Source of the DNA: Pseudomonas poae
Lineage (GTDB): Bacteria > Pseudomonadota > Gammaproteobacteria > Pseudomonadales > Pseudomonadaceae
NCBI GenBank assembly: GCA_028869255.1
Contig: CP110972.1
Coordinates: forward strand, 3,415,001 to 3,479,000
Length of the DNA: 64,000 bases
Reading direction: 5' to 3'
In this document: piece by piece, positions 49,069 to 58,957 of the stretch
Layout: each line of letters opens with the position of its first letter
Position numbering within the stretch: position 1 is the stretch's first letter
Position numbers and translations under genes: made by a program
Notes under the pieces: generated by a model
Seen by the model: the letters and a program-made list of their open reading frames with translations, nothing else
Told to the model about the DNA's origin: nothing
Database searches by the model: none

Positions 49069-50816
49069 GCGCCTGGATTCCTTCCGGCTTGGTACTGACG
49101 ACTGAAACTCACCCCGGGCTTTTCCTTGGGCGCCTCCTGCTGGCCGGACAACGCGCGCAGCACCTCCTGGCTCGGCCCGAATGCCTGCAAGTGCCCTTCG
49201 CTGAGGACCAGCAGCTTGTCGGCCTGGGCCAGCGCCGAAGAACGGTGAGTGACCAACACCACGCTGCTGCCCTGGGCCTTCATCTGCACGATGGCGCTGG
49301 CCAGCGCTGCTTCACCAACGGTATCGAGGTTGGAGTTGGGTTCATCCAGCACGATCAGGCGCGGCCCGCCGTACAGCGCACGTGCCAGGGCCACCCGTTG
49401 TTTCTGGCCGCCGGACAGGCCGCCGCCGTTGTCGCCCAGCAGCGTGTCGTAGCCTTGCGGCAGGCGCAGGATCAGTTCATGCACGCCGGCCTGTTGCGCG
49501 GCGCGCACCACTTGCTCAGGGTCGGCCTCGCGAAAGCGCGCGATGTTGTCGGCAATGCTGCCGCTGAACAGCTCGATGTCCTGGGGCAAATAGCCGATAT
49601 GCGGGCCGAGGTCGTCGCGGTCCCAGCGATGAATGTCCGCGCCATCCAGGCGCACGCTGCCCGCCAGCGTCGGCCACACCCCCACCAGCACACGCGCCAG
49701 GGTGGATTTGCCGGAGCCCGACGCGCCCAGCACACCGAGCACCTCGCCTGCGCCGAGGTTGAAGCTGACCTGATGCAGGATGGGCATGCGCTGCCCGGGC
49801 GGGCCGGCACTGACCTGTTCGAAACTCACCTGCCCTTTGGGCGCCGGCAGCTTCATCTGCTGCACTTCCGGTGGAAACTCGCGCAGTAAGTCATCCAGCC
49901 GCTGGTAGGCCAATTTGGCCGAACTCCACTGCTTCCACACCGCAATCAACTGATCGATGGGGCTCAGCACGCGGCCCATCAGGATCGAGCCGGCGATCAT
50001 CATCCCGGCCGTCATATCGCCCCTGATCACCAGCAGTGCGCCCAGCCCCAGCACCAGCGATTGCAGGCACAGGCGCAGGGATTTGCTCAGGGAGGTGATC
50101 ACCGAGCCGGTATCGCTGGCGCTGTTCTGCAAGCCTAGAAACTGCGAATGCACGGCGAACCAGCGCGTGCGCAACGCGCCCAGCATGCCCATGGCCTGGA
50201 TAGTCTCGGCATTGTGCAAATGGCTGGTGGCTAACTGGGTCGATTGTTGGGAGTAACCGCTGGCTTCGCCCAATGGTTTTTTGGTCAGGTATTCATTCAG
50301 GCACGCCAGGCCGATCAACAGCAGCGCGCCGGCGGTGGCCAACACGCCGAGCCAGACGTTGAACAGGAAAATCACAAATAGATAGATGGGAAACCACGGC
50401 GCATCAAAAAACGCGAACAGTGCCGGTCCGGTGATGAATTGGCGGATATGGGTCAGGTCGCCCAAGGACTGCCCCGCATGCCCTTGGCCGCGCTGCAGGT
50501 TGCGTTCGAACGCGGCCTTGTACACGCGCAAGTTGAAGCGCCGCTCCAACTGGCTACCAATACGGATCACGATAAAACTGCGGATGACTTCCAGCAGGCC
50601 AATAAACGCAAAGAACCCCACGACCATCAGCGTCAACATCACCAGAGTGGTTTCATTCTGGGAGGACAGCACGCGGTCATACACTTGCAGCATGTAAATC
50701 GACGGCACCAGCATCAGCAAGTTAATCAATGCTGTAAAGCAGCCAATACTGATCAAGATGCTCTTGTATTCGCCAAGCGTTTTAAAGAAGGGAACATGGG
50801 GAGTGGTCTTAGCCAT
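49065..50816 (-). CDS. aprD: Type I secretion ABC transporter, AprD/PrtD-like
   Basis: 583 residues: six-helix membrane domain (about 20-310) and ATPase domain with Walker A GASGSGKSTLARVL, signature LSGGQKQRVALARAL, Walker B LIVLDEPNSNLD, His in VTHRSSAL. No C39 peptidase-like domain, as usual for exporters of RTX lipases and proteases. 98 bp after the lipase gene, same strand. Confidence 0.9.
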   Translation of the reverse strand: MAKTTPHVPFFKTLGEYKSILISIGCFTALINLLMLVPSIYMLQVYDRVLSSQNETTLVMLTLMVVGFFAFIGLLEVIRSFIVIRIGSQLERRFNLRVYKAAFERNLQRGQGHAGQSLGDLTHIRQFITGPALFAFFDAPWFPIYLFVIFLFNVWLGVLATAGALLLIGLACLNEYLTKKPLGEASGYSQQSTQLATSHLHNAETIQAMGMLGALRTRWFAVHSQFLGLQNSASDTGSVITSLSKSLRLCLQSLVLGLGALLVIRGDMTAGMMIAGSILMGRVLSPIDQLIAVWKQWSSAKLAYQRLDDLLREFPPEVQQMKLPAPKGQVSFEQVSAGPPGQRMPILHQVSFNLGAGEVLGVLGASGSGKSTLARVLVGVWPTLAGSVRLDGADIHRWDRDDLGPHIGYLPQDIELFSGSIADNIARFREADPEQVVRAAQQAGVHELILRLPQGYDTLLGDNGGGLSGGQKQRVALARALYGGPRLIVLDEPNSNLDTVGEAALASAIVQMKAQGSSVVLVTHRSSALAQADKLLVLSEGHLQAFGPSQEVLRALSGQQEAPKEKPGVSFSRQYQAGRNPGA

Positions 50817-50914
50817 GTTGCTTAATTTCCCTGAGCTATTGGGTAGTTGTGAGGAGTCAGGAAACGCGTTGTTCTCCCGACTCCCTAGATAGATCTCCCT
50901 CAGCTATTACGACG

Positions 50915-52764
50915 TCAAGTGATCGTAATTCCATCGGCTGACAAGTTGCCCACCCCAACTCCCACCAAGGTCACTGAACTGTTGCCAAAGCTCAATACCG
51001 TATCATTCCCGACCGTTTGGGCATGATCTTGTAAGCTGTAATGCTCTCCCACTCCTTCAGCGCCAATAAAAACCAACTTATCAGTAGTTTTGTAGTCGAC
51101 AATGCGGTCTTGACCAAAATTACCAGTGAACAGGAAGGTGTTCGTCCCCGCCCCCCCTTTAAGCAGATCATTGCCGGCACCGCCGACCAGCACATCATTG
51201 CCCTTGCCCCCGATAAGCTGGTCGTTGCCATCCAGGCCAAACAACCAGTCACCGCCGTCATGGGCGATGAGCACGTTGTTACCAAAGTCCCCTTTGACCG
51301 ATGACGCGTAAGCCGTCAGGTCTGTACCTGCCAACAGGCCTTTATCGGTGACGCTATGGGTCACGTTTTTACTAAAGAGGATCCAGCTGCTTTCCTTACT
51401 CACTACCGCGCCGATGTCCTCGGTAATGCTGATGCCTGCGTAGGCATCACGCACGTACAAGGTCCCTGCACCATCATTGGCGAAGGAGTAGCTCTTCACC
51501 GACTGCTGCAAGTCCAGGGTATTGTGACCACCGCCGCCAAGAATGATGTTGTAGCCGCCGCCGTCACGGAAGGTGTCGTCACCGGCGCGCCCTTCAAGAT
51601 AATCGTTGCCCTTGCCCCCTTGAATCAGGTCGGCCCCATCGGTGCCGATGATGAAGGTACTACCTTTATGGGGCTCGGCATTACGGTTGAGATCCTGAAC
51701 CCAGGTAGTTTTCGCGGCAGGGTCAGACAGGTTAGCAACGATGACGGTCGAATCTCTGCTGGTCAGGTCGTAGAACTTCGACTCCAGGATGCGAGTCATT
51801 CCATTGTTGTATCCGGAAGTTATGGCCACGTGAGTGGACCACGCTGCCAGGTTGAGGATGGAATTTGGCAACACATTCCACAGGTCCGAAGCGTAGTAAT
51901 CATTAAAGCTGACGATGTTGTCAGTCGATGACTGCTGCGGTTTGTCATGTACGCCTAGCGATGAAGAATTTAGCGAGTAACCATCGTTTAACCTGAACAC
52001 TGGGTCTTGTTCATATCCAACGTTCAGCACTTTGCCTGTGGCGCTCTGGTTCAAGGACGCATAAGCCACATAGTTGGCATTTTGATAAAAACCGGACCAA
52101 TGATCATTACTCAGGTCAGCCATGCTATTGACCGCTGCCCCCCAAGGCTATGGCCGCTGACTACCACATCCTGGCCGCTCAGCCCATTGGCCTGGGCATA
52201 AGCGGCCACGTTACCCAGTAACTTGCCAAAAGCCTCATTAGTATAATTTTTGGCACTCGTTGGGTCGAAGCCGACCGCTAAGTCGTTGATCGCATCGCCA
52301 AGAGTATCGCTAATCAATGATTCCCTTGGTCCGGACGTGCCACGAAAAGAGATACCGATGCTGGTGAGCCTACCTGCTTCGTCATACTTACCGAGCACTT
52401 CGGCCTGGGCAGTGGTGTAACCAGACGCCTCACCGAAGAAAGTCCCTCTCTGATCAACCTTGCCTTCATAAGATAGGGTGGTAGCGCTGATGGGATTCCA
52501 GCCTGCGGCTTTGACCGATGCCAGGGCAGCTTTTTCTGAGTCGGGGTTCCAGGGAATACCCGGTACCAGACCTTGGGAGTCATTGCTTCCAATCACTGCT
52601 GTGACGAGTGTCGCTGGAAGTCCAAAGCCTAGGCCGTACTGCTGGTAACCAGCGGAGTAACCGCTATCAATATTGTGATAGGAGTACACCATTATGGCCA
52701 TGGCATCGGCAAACAGTGCTTTGGAGCTCTCGGTGCCGAGGTTTTTGTAGTCAAATATTCCCAT
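50915..52764 (-). CDS. Family I.3 (RTX) extracellular lipase (frameshifted)
   Basis: About 616 residues after restoring one G in the run at 52139-52144, where VVSGHSLGG changes frame; the corrected text goes on ...LGGAAVNSMADLSNDH. Catalytic Ser is in GHSLGG (about 205-207). N-terminal lipase domain begins MGIFDYKNLGTESSKALFAD. The C-terminal half has calcium-binding RTX nonapeptides (GGKGNDVLVGGAGNDLLKGG and GTDGADLIQGGKGNDYLEG) and an uncleaved export signal at the end (LSADGITIT). Length and layout are those of P. fluorescens TliA/LipA-type lipases and polyurethane-degrading PueA/PueB relatives. Exported by the adjoining AprDEF-like system. Confidence 0.88.
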
Positions 52765-52986
52765 GTGAGTACGTCCTATTATTTTTATTTTTCAGGATTA
52801 GTCATGTGTAAAAACAATCAATCGACAGCAACGATCTAGAGGTCCGAGTACAACCGACACCAAAAAGAAATGCCGCGAGGCATTGACGCGATCTCAACGA
52901 TACGCCCCCGATTTGCCGGCTCTCAGCTTTGGCACCTTCGTTCCAAAAACTCCCTAGGCACGCCATCTAACTCCACAGCTCATATT

Positions 52987-53038
52987 GATGTCAATCGCAA
53001 TCAAAAATATTGACAACCAAGATTATGATCGACATCAT
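52987..53038 (+). promoter_or_regulatory. Promoter/operator block A (TetR-type), copy of block at 61674
   Basis: 52 bp matching 61674-61725 in 42 positions. It contains TTGACA (53010-53015), then 17 bp, then CATCAT (53033-53038). The spacer and -10 carry the imperfect inverted repeat TATGAT-CGAC-ATCATT (53024-53039). The shared operator suggests control by the TetR protein at 61039. It serves the monooxygenase gene at 53197. The remaining gap 52765-53196 shows no gene; an A-rich stretch precedes the lipase start. Confidence 0.65.
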
Positions 53039-53196
53039 TAAGAATCTTGCCTCGGGAAGAGTTCTCGATTGCTCTACCCGTAACGCACGTACCTGCCCTC
53101 CTGTCAGGCGCCCCCCTTGCTTCTTGAAGCGCCGCGCCCGCAGGTCTTCAGACCAAACGGCAGAAAACCCTTCGAGTTCAATCAACGGAGAACGTC

Positions 53197-53502
53197 ATGT
53201 CTGAGCAATATGCACTGTGTGTCATCCTGCCCGTGAAGGCGGAACATGCCGACGAGTTCGCGTTCATGGTCCAGGAAAACGTCGCCGGGACGCGCAATGA
53301 CAAGGGCGTCATCACCTTCAATTTCCATCAGGTGGTCGCAGAGACGACCTGGATCCTTTACGAGATCTGGGAAAGCAAGGCAGATTCCGATGCTCACCAG
53401 CGAAAGCCTGAAGTCCAAGCCTTCTTTGCAAAGGCCCCCCGATTACTCGCGGGCGAACCCAAAGTTTTCCAGCTGGGTCAACTCATTCAGCACAACGCAT
53501 AG
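53197..53502 (+). CDS. Antibiotic biosynthesis monooxygenase (ABM/YgiN-like)
   Basis: 101-residue dimeric alpha-beta barrel protein: LCVILPVKAEHADEFAFMVQ, GVITFNFHQV, WILYEIWESKADSDAH. YgiN-like members act on quinols or protect against quinones and electrophiles. First gene of the set 53197-55439, 23 bp before the reductase. Confidence 0.82.
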   Translation: MSEQYALCVILPVKAEHADEFAFMVQENVAGTRNDKGVITFNFHQVVAETTWILYEIWESKADSDAHQRKPEVQAFFAKAPRLLAGEPKVFQLGQLIQHNA

Positions 53503-53525
53503 GGTCACCTGACCAGGAGAAGACG

Positions 53526-54512
53526 ATGACATTCAAGGCACTGCTCGCCAGCAAGACAGGCGACACCATTTCAACCAACTTGGTCGACTTTGAGGACGAG
53601 GATCTGATGCCGGGCGACGTCACCGTCGCGGTCGAGTATTCAACGGTAAACTATAAGGATGCAATGGCGCTCAGTGGCCGGTCACCGATCATTAGTAAGT
53701 TTCCGCTGATCCCGGGCATCGACTTTGCCGGTATCGTAGAATCATCGACTTATCCCGGCATCGTGGCTGGCGACCGTGTACTCGCCAACGGCTGGGGACT
53801 CAGTCAGACCCACCACGGTGGCTTCGCCCAGAAGGCGCGGGTGAGCGGTGATTGGTTGGTGAAAATTCCCACAGCCTTTTCGTCCCGCGATGCCATGGCT
53901 ATCGGCACAGCAGGATACACCGCGATGCTGGCCGTGCTGGCGCTGGAGCATGGCGGCCTGACGCCTGAGCGCGGCGATATCCTGGTGACGGGTGCCAATG
54001 GTGGCTCTGGATCGGTGGCAATCGCCCTGCTGTCCAAACTGGGCTATCGCGTGATCGCATCGACCGGGCGGCTTGATGAAGTCGATTACCTGCGCGCGCT
54101 TGGCGCACACGAGATCATTGACCGTAACACCTTGTCCGCACCGGGCGCACCGATTTCCAAAGAACGCTGGGCGGGCGCCATTGACTCGGTCGGCAGCCAT
54201 ACGTTGGCTAACGTGCTCGCACAGACCCGGTATCGTGGCGTGGTCGCGGCGTTCGGGCTTGCACAGGGCTTAGATCTGCCCGCCACGGTGCTCCCATTCA
54301 TCCTGCGCAACATCACCCTTGCCGGCATTGACTCGGTCAACGCGCCGCAGCACATACGGCTGCAGGCTTGGTCGCGCCTTGCCAGTGACTTGGATCTGGA
54401 CAAGCTTGCCCGAACCTCGAAGGTGGTTGGCCTCGCCGATGTTTCTAACGTCGCAAGCGGTGTGCTCGCAGGGAAGGTTCAGGGGCGCACTATCGTCGAT
54501 GTGAACGCGTGA
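53526..54512 (+). CDS. AcuI/YhdH-type NADPH-dependent enoyl reductase
   Basis: 328 residues, MDR superfamily, zinc-free. YSTVNYKDAMALSGRSPI, PLIPGIDFAGIVESS and VTGANGGSGSVAIALLSKLG are family marks of AcuI/YhdH (acryloyl-CoA reductase type). It likely reduces alpha,beta-unsaturated carbonyls. AGGAGA precedes the ATG. Confidence 0.86.
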   Translation: MTFKALLASKTGDTISTNLVDFEDEDLMPGDVTVAVEYSTVNYKDAMALSGRSPIISKFPLIPGIDFAGIVESSTYPGIVAGDRVLANGWGLSQTHHGGFAQKARVSGDWLVKIPTAFSSRDAMAIGTAGYTAMLAVLALEHGGLTPERGDILVTGANGGSGSVAIALLSKLGYRVIASTGRLDEVDYLRALGAHEIIDRNTLSAPGAPISKERWAGAIDSVGSHTLANVLAQTRYRGVVAAFGLAQGLDLPATVLPFILRNITLAGIDSVNAPQHIRLQAWSRLASDLDLDKLARTSKVVGLADVSNVASGVLAGKVQGRTIVDVNA

Positions 54513-54584
54513 CCGTCAATTTGGCGGCACTTCACTGCTCTCGATTCGCCGCGCGACATGAGACTCAAAAGAGAAGATGCGCCC

Positions 54585-55439
54585 ATGAATAAGCATCCAG
54601 GATTGAGTATGGCCTATATAGAAACGCCCACTCGATCGATTGACGTTGGCGGAACTGCATTCGCGTACAGAGACCTAGGGCCGCGCAGTGGCGTGCCACT
54701 GATCCTGCTCAACCACTGGGGCGCGGTTCTGGACAACATCGACCCACGAATCGTCGATGGCCTTGCCTGCACGCATCGCATCATCGCCATCGACTATCAG
54801 GGGATCGGCTCTTCAGGCGGAACCGCACCTGTGACCGTCGATGCGATGGCCCGGGATGTGATTGCGCTCATCGAAGCACTAGGCTTTAAGAAGGTCGATT
54901 TGCTCGGCTTTTCCCTAGGCGGGTTCGTGGCACAGGATATCGTGCTCAAAGTCCCTGGGATGGTTCGGCGCCTCATACTGACCGGTACAGGACCGGCGGG
55001 CGGCAAAGGAATCGACAAGGTTGGTATGGTTTCCTGGCCGCTCATACTCAAGGGCTTGTTGACCCTGCGAGATCCGAAGATCTACCTGTTCTTTACTTCC
55101 ACACCAAATGGTCGGCAAGCCGCGAAAGCCTTCGTAGAGCGGCTGAAAGAACGCAAAATGGATCGCGACAAAGGGCCGACGCCCGGCGCGTTCCTTCGCC
55201 AATTGAAGGCGATCCAGGCGTGGGGACGGCAGGCACCCCAGGATCTGAGCCGCATCCGAGTCCCAGTACTGATCGCCAATGGTGACAACGACATCATGGT
55301 GCCCACGGTGAACAGTGACGACTTGGCACGTCGGATTCGTGGTTCACAACTTATCATCTACAAAGATGCCGGGCATGGCGGAATTTTCCAGTATCACAAC
55401 GAGTTCGTGTTCGCGGCGTTACGCTTCCTCAATGACTGA
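54585..55439 (+). CDS. Alpha/beta hydrolase (intact copy)
   Basis: 284 residues. Oxyanion region LLNHWGAVLDN, nucleophile elbow LLGFSLGGFVAQD (Ser), acid in VLIANGDNDIMVP, His in YKDAGHGGIFQYH. Related to haloperoxidase/ester hydrolases. I choose the ATG at 54585 with GAGAAG before it; an ATG at 54558 is also in frame. A broken copy begins at 63805. Confidence 0.8.
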   Translation: MNKHPGLSMAYIETPTRSIDVGGTAFAYRDLGPRSGVPLILLNHWGAVLDNIDPRIVDGLACTHRIIAIDYQGIGSSGGTAPVTVDAMARDVIALIEALGFKKVDLLGFSLGGFVAQDIVLKVPGMVRRLILTGTGPAGGKGIDKVGMVSWPLILKGLLTLRDPKIYLFFTSTPNGRQAAKAFVERLKERKMDRDKGPTPGAFLRQLKAIQAWGRQAPQDLSRIRVPVLIANGDNDIMVPTVNSDDLARRIRGSQLIIYKDAGHGGIFQYHNEFVFAALRFLND

Positions 55440-55474
55440 AGCGATGCAAAGACGACTATCAAACCGCACCATGA

Positions 55475-55825
55475 ACCCAGGGCCAGACCGCGAGCCCGCT
55501 GATGTGTTGTTCCAACTCAGGGAACAATGCCTTCATCGATTTAACGCCGCTGTCCTCTGAGCAGTTCGAGGCCGGGTATGCCCACTTCGCTGCAGCTAAA
55601 GCGGGATTGCGCATGATTGCGCAGAGCATGGCTCGCGAGTACAGCCCGAAGGGGATCCACGTCGCGCATGTTGTTATCGACGGCGGCATCCTTGGCGACC
55701 GGCTTCAGGCCGCCTTTCCTGACAGAGTCAACCTGGCCGCGGCAGACGGTCTGCTTGGCTATGACGCTATCGCCGAGAACTACTGGATGCTGCACCGCCA
55801 GCCGAGATCGGCCTGGACGCAGTAG
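55475..55825 (+). pseudogene. Remnant of a short-chain dehydrogenase
   Basis: The frame holds SDR pieces out of continuity: NSGNNAFIDLTPLSSEQFEAGY (cofactor-side NNAG-like region) runs straight into HFAAAKAGLRMIAQSMARE and GIHVAHVVIDGGI, which in intact relatives lie dozens of residues further. The Rossmann start and the middle strands are missing and no good start codon or ribosome site is seen. So an internal deletion and a lost 5' end; a decaying gene at the end of the 53197 operon. Confidence 0.65.
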
Positions 55826-55881
55826 CTGGACCTGAGGCCCTTTAAGGAAAACTGGTAACTGCGTCGGCCGAAGCCCGGGCG

Positions 55882-56856
55882 CTATACGCCGACCGACGAA
55901 GCGCGCACGTCGCTGGGCGTGCGTCCATAGTGCGCCTTGAAGGCTCTGGCGAAATGCGCCTGGCTGGTGAACCCTTGGCGATAGGCGACCTCGGCAATGT
56001 CCAGCCCGCGACTGTCCGCCTGGCTCAGCAGACGGAACGCTCCCTGTAAGCGCTTTTCCAAAATAAAACGATGGGGTTGTGTGTCTTCCAGAGCAAATAG
56101 CCTGGCCAGGTGTCGTGTGGAGACGCCGGTTTGATGAGCCACCCGCTCACAACTCAATGCAGGGTCGGACAGTTGCTCGAGGATGCATTGCTTGGCGGCC
56201 AACAAGTAGGACGCACTGAGTGCGTTGATCCGGCGGTTGCCCATCTGACCCGCAATGATAGTCCCCAGCAGCTCAAGAGCATCCTCTTGATAATTGTCCG
56301 CCCCTTGGCTGAGCGGCTGCTCGAAAAAACCGCCGGTGCGCTCACTCAATGTCCTTAGCAGTAAACGCTGTGTGCCGGTGTGTGCACTGATCTTCACGGC
56401 GTGATCAAAGCGGCGCAGACAGCGGGAGGCAAACACGTCCTGGGGGATATCGAAGATAAACTTGTGCATCGAAGCGGAGAAGCCGAACAGGTAGGGCTTG
56501 TCGGTGCGATACACCATCATCTCGCCCGGTTCCAGCAGATGGCAGTTGCCGTTCTGAAAGAAAAACGACGCACTGCCCATGACCAGCGATACGAACACCG
56601 ACTCTTTGGGCACGGTGCGAATCATTGAACCATCACGCTCGATGACGTGTTGGGTACCGGCAATATGGGCGACCCGCAGCCGGTCCAGACTCAGATTGTC
56701 CTCCCGCGCGCTGAACCCGGTTTCGCTGAAGGAAGAGCACTTCAGGCCGACCAGCGTCGATGCGTTGTACTGCTCCCAAAATGCCACGCGCTGATCCAGC
56801 GGAAGGTCATCGGTACTGGCACGCTGGGTATCAAGCAAGGCGACGGTTCGGGTCAT
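55882..56856 (-). CDS. AraC-family regulator
   Basis: 324 residues: an N-terminal AraC_binding_2 domain (FEAR/XylS-like, DQRVAFWEQYNASTLVG) and a C-terminal double helix-turn-helix (RVAHQTGVSTRHLARLF, DIAEVAYRQGFTSQAHFARA). Start ATG at 56856; further upstream residues are unlikely. Divergent from the cupin-MFS-OprB-SDR operon, 240 bp apart, and the likely activator of it. Confidence 0.82.
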   Translation of the reverse strand: MTRTVALLDTQRASTDDLPLDQRVAFWEQYNASTLVGLKCSSFSETGFSAREDNLSLDRLRVAHIAGTQHVIERDGSMIRTVPKESVFVSLVMGSASFFFQNGNCHLLEPGEMMVYRTDKPYLFGFSASMHKFIFDIPQDVFASRCLRRFDHAVKISAHTGTQRLLLRTLSERTGGFFEQPLSQGADNYQEDALELLGTIIAGQMGNRRINALSASYLLAAKQCILEQLSDPALSCERVAHQTGVSTRHLARLFALEDTQPHRFILEKRLQGAFRLLSQADSRGLDIAEVAYRQGFTSQAHFARAFKAHYGRTPSDVRASSVGV

Positions 56857-57096
56857 TTTTTTATTCTCGTTTTTATTGACTACTCGGCCCCACACAAGGC
56901 GGATTACGGGGCCTGCAGCGCCCCATTAACCGCCGACCCAGGCACGCTGTCAATCGGTAGCCGATACAAAACCACGGCAACCGATGAACTGAAAATATCC
57001 GTCCGATTCAGACAACAATGACGTCAGTTTCGATCAAACCGTTGCGCCCCGTTCTCCCTAAAGTGGCCCCTGTATTCCAACAATCAGAGGCCCAAC

Positions 57097-57630
57097 ATGC
57101 CCGAATTAGCCCGCAACGAATTTTGGAAAGACCTGCAGCCCATCGCGAACTGCTTCAAGCCCGACGCCAAGCCTGAGGTTTACCTGCCGAATGCCGCCAG
57201 CGATGATCTGCGGCTCTACGTGCCTTTCACCGAGACGGTTTCTTCACGCCCTCTGTGGATCTCCCCCAGCGAAAACCGCTGGTGCGACATCTTGATGTCC
57301 AGCCATGCCGGCCTGGTCAATCGCCACTACCACCCGCACGAAGTGTTCGCCTACACCCTGTCGGGCAAGTGGGGCTACCTGGAGCACGACTGGACCGCCA
57401 CCGCCGGTGATTTCGTTTATGAGACGCCCGGCGAGGGTCACACCTTGGTGGCCTATGAACACGAGGAACCCATGCGCGTGTTCTTCATCGTCAAGGGGCC
57501 GCTGATCTGGCTCGACGAGCACGGCGAATCCACCGGCTACTTCGACGTGCACTCCTACATCGCCCTGTGCCGTGAACATTACGAAAAGGTCGGACTGGGC
57601 GCTGATGCAGTGGACCGTCTATTCCGTTAA
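57097..57630 (+). CDS. Cupin dioxygenase, 2,4'-dihydroxyacetophenone dioxygenase-like
   Basis: 177 residues, single cupin. Metal-binding motif HYHPHEVFAYTLSGKWGYLE gives two His and a Glu, later GEGHTLV the third His. It resembles the ring- or C-C-bond-cleaving 2,4'-dihydroxyacetophenone dioxygenase group. Together with a carrier, a porin and an SDR this suggests catabolism of an aryl ketone or related compound; the exact substrate is not shown. Confidence 0.7.
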   Translation: MPELARNEFWKDLQPIANCFKPDAKPEVYLPNAASDDLRLYVPFTETVSSRPLWISPSENRWCDILMSSHAGLVNRHYHPHEVFAYTLSGKWGYLEHDWTATAGDFVYETPGEGHTLVAYEHEEPMRVFFIVKGPLIWLDEHGESTGYFDVHSYIALCREHYEKVGLGADAVDRLFR

Positions 57631-57653
57631 ACCCCGTGCTGCGGAGAACCGTC

Positions 57654-58896
57654 ATGGCTCACAAAAACAATAAAGCCAGTTATGAAAATGTCCTGCTCTG
57701 CGTGTTGTTCCTGACGTTTGGTTTTGTGTTTTTCGATCGTCTAGCGCTGTCGTTCCTGTTTCCGTTCATGGCTGAAGAGCTGCATCTGAGCAACAGTCAC
57801 CTCGGCATGTTGTCTTCGGTGCTGGCCTTGGCCTGGGCGATTTCCGGCACGCTGGTCGGCGCGTGGTCAGATCGCCGGGGGGTGCGCAAGCCGCTGCTGA
57901 TCGCGGCGGTCATCCTCTTCTCGCTGTGCTCGGCCCTCTCTGGGCTGGTCGCGGGATTCCTTAGCCTGTTGCTGTTTCGCGCCATCATGGGGTTGGCCGA
58001 GGGGCCCATCCTGCCGTTGTCTCAATCGATGATGGTGGAGGCGTCATCGCCGCATCGCCGGGGCTTGAACATGGGCCTGCTGCAAGGTTCGGCAGCGGGT
58101 TTGTTGGGCGCGGTGATCGGCCCTCCGGTGTTGATTGCCCTGGCCGAGGCTTATGGCTGGCGACATGCGTTCATTGTGTCGCTGCTGCCAGGACTGCTGA
58201 TCGCATGGCTTATCTGGCGCTATGTGCGTCAGGATGAACCTCGTCAGGCTCCAGTGAGTGACGTCAAACTCGCCGGGCAGCGCCTGGCATTGCTTAGAAG
58301 CCGCAACATCGTGCTGTGCACATTGATCAGTTGCGTGTTTCTGACCTGGTTCGTGATCCTGATCTCCTTTACCCCGACGTTTCTGGTCAGCGTCCGCGGT
58401 TACAGCGCGCCGAGCATGGGCACGATCATGAGTTGCCTGGGTGCGGCATGGGTTGTGTGGGGGTTTGTGGTGCCCAGCATCTCCGACCGTATCGGCCGCC
58501 GTCCGACGCTGGTGCTGTTCTCGCTGGTTGCTGCCTGCTGCCCGATAGCCCTGCTATTTGCGCCCTCGCCGATGATACTCGGCGTGCTGATGGTGCTCAC
58601 CTTCACCGGGCTTGGCTGCTTCACGCTGTTCATGTCCACCATTCCGGCTGAAACCGTCCCGCGTGAAGTCATGGCCACGGCGCTGGGCATGATCATGGGC
58701 GTTGGCGAACTGGTGGGAGGGTTCGTGGCGCCGACCGTTGCCGGGTTCGCTGCCGATCAGTTCGGGTTGTCGATTGTAATGTGGATCTCCTGCGGCGGCG
58801 CCTTTGCTGGCAGCAGGGCTGTCCCTGCTGCTCAAGGAAACCGCGCCTGGCGTGCTGCAACGCCGATCAATGCAAGCCTGCACACCGCGTGCGTGA
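57654..58896 (+). CDS. MFS transporter (frameshifted near the end)
   Basis: About 413 residues after correction, twelve membrane helices, ACS/anion-cation symporter-like. GAWSDRRGVRKPLLI in loop 2-3, PSISDRIGRRPTLV in loop 8-9. An extra T in TTT at 58803-58805 shifts the frame; removing it gives GGALLAAGLSLLLKETAPG and a stop at 58894-58896. As written the frame would run on to 59114 across the next gene, which is unlikely. Codons 3-7 contain AAAAACAATAA, an A-rich Crc-type motif. Confidence 0.8.
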
Positions 58897-58931
58897 TCCG
58901 AGATCAACACGCTGCTCCATTTGCTCATCAC

Positions 58932-58939
58932 AACAACAA
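58932..58939 (+). promoter_or_regulatory. Crc/Hfq-type motif before the OprB-like porin
   Basis: AACAACAA, a full AAnAAnAA match, within ACAACAACAATAAAATGAG, 18 nt before the porin ATG at 58958. Confidence 0.5.
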
Positions 58940-58957
58940 TAAAATGAGTCCCAGACC

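Noticed and set aside
54513..54584. Start of the hydrolase at the ATG 54558
   Set aside because: Kept as an alternative only; GAGAAG fits the ATG at 54585 and the extra residues are not needed for the fold.
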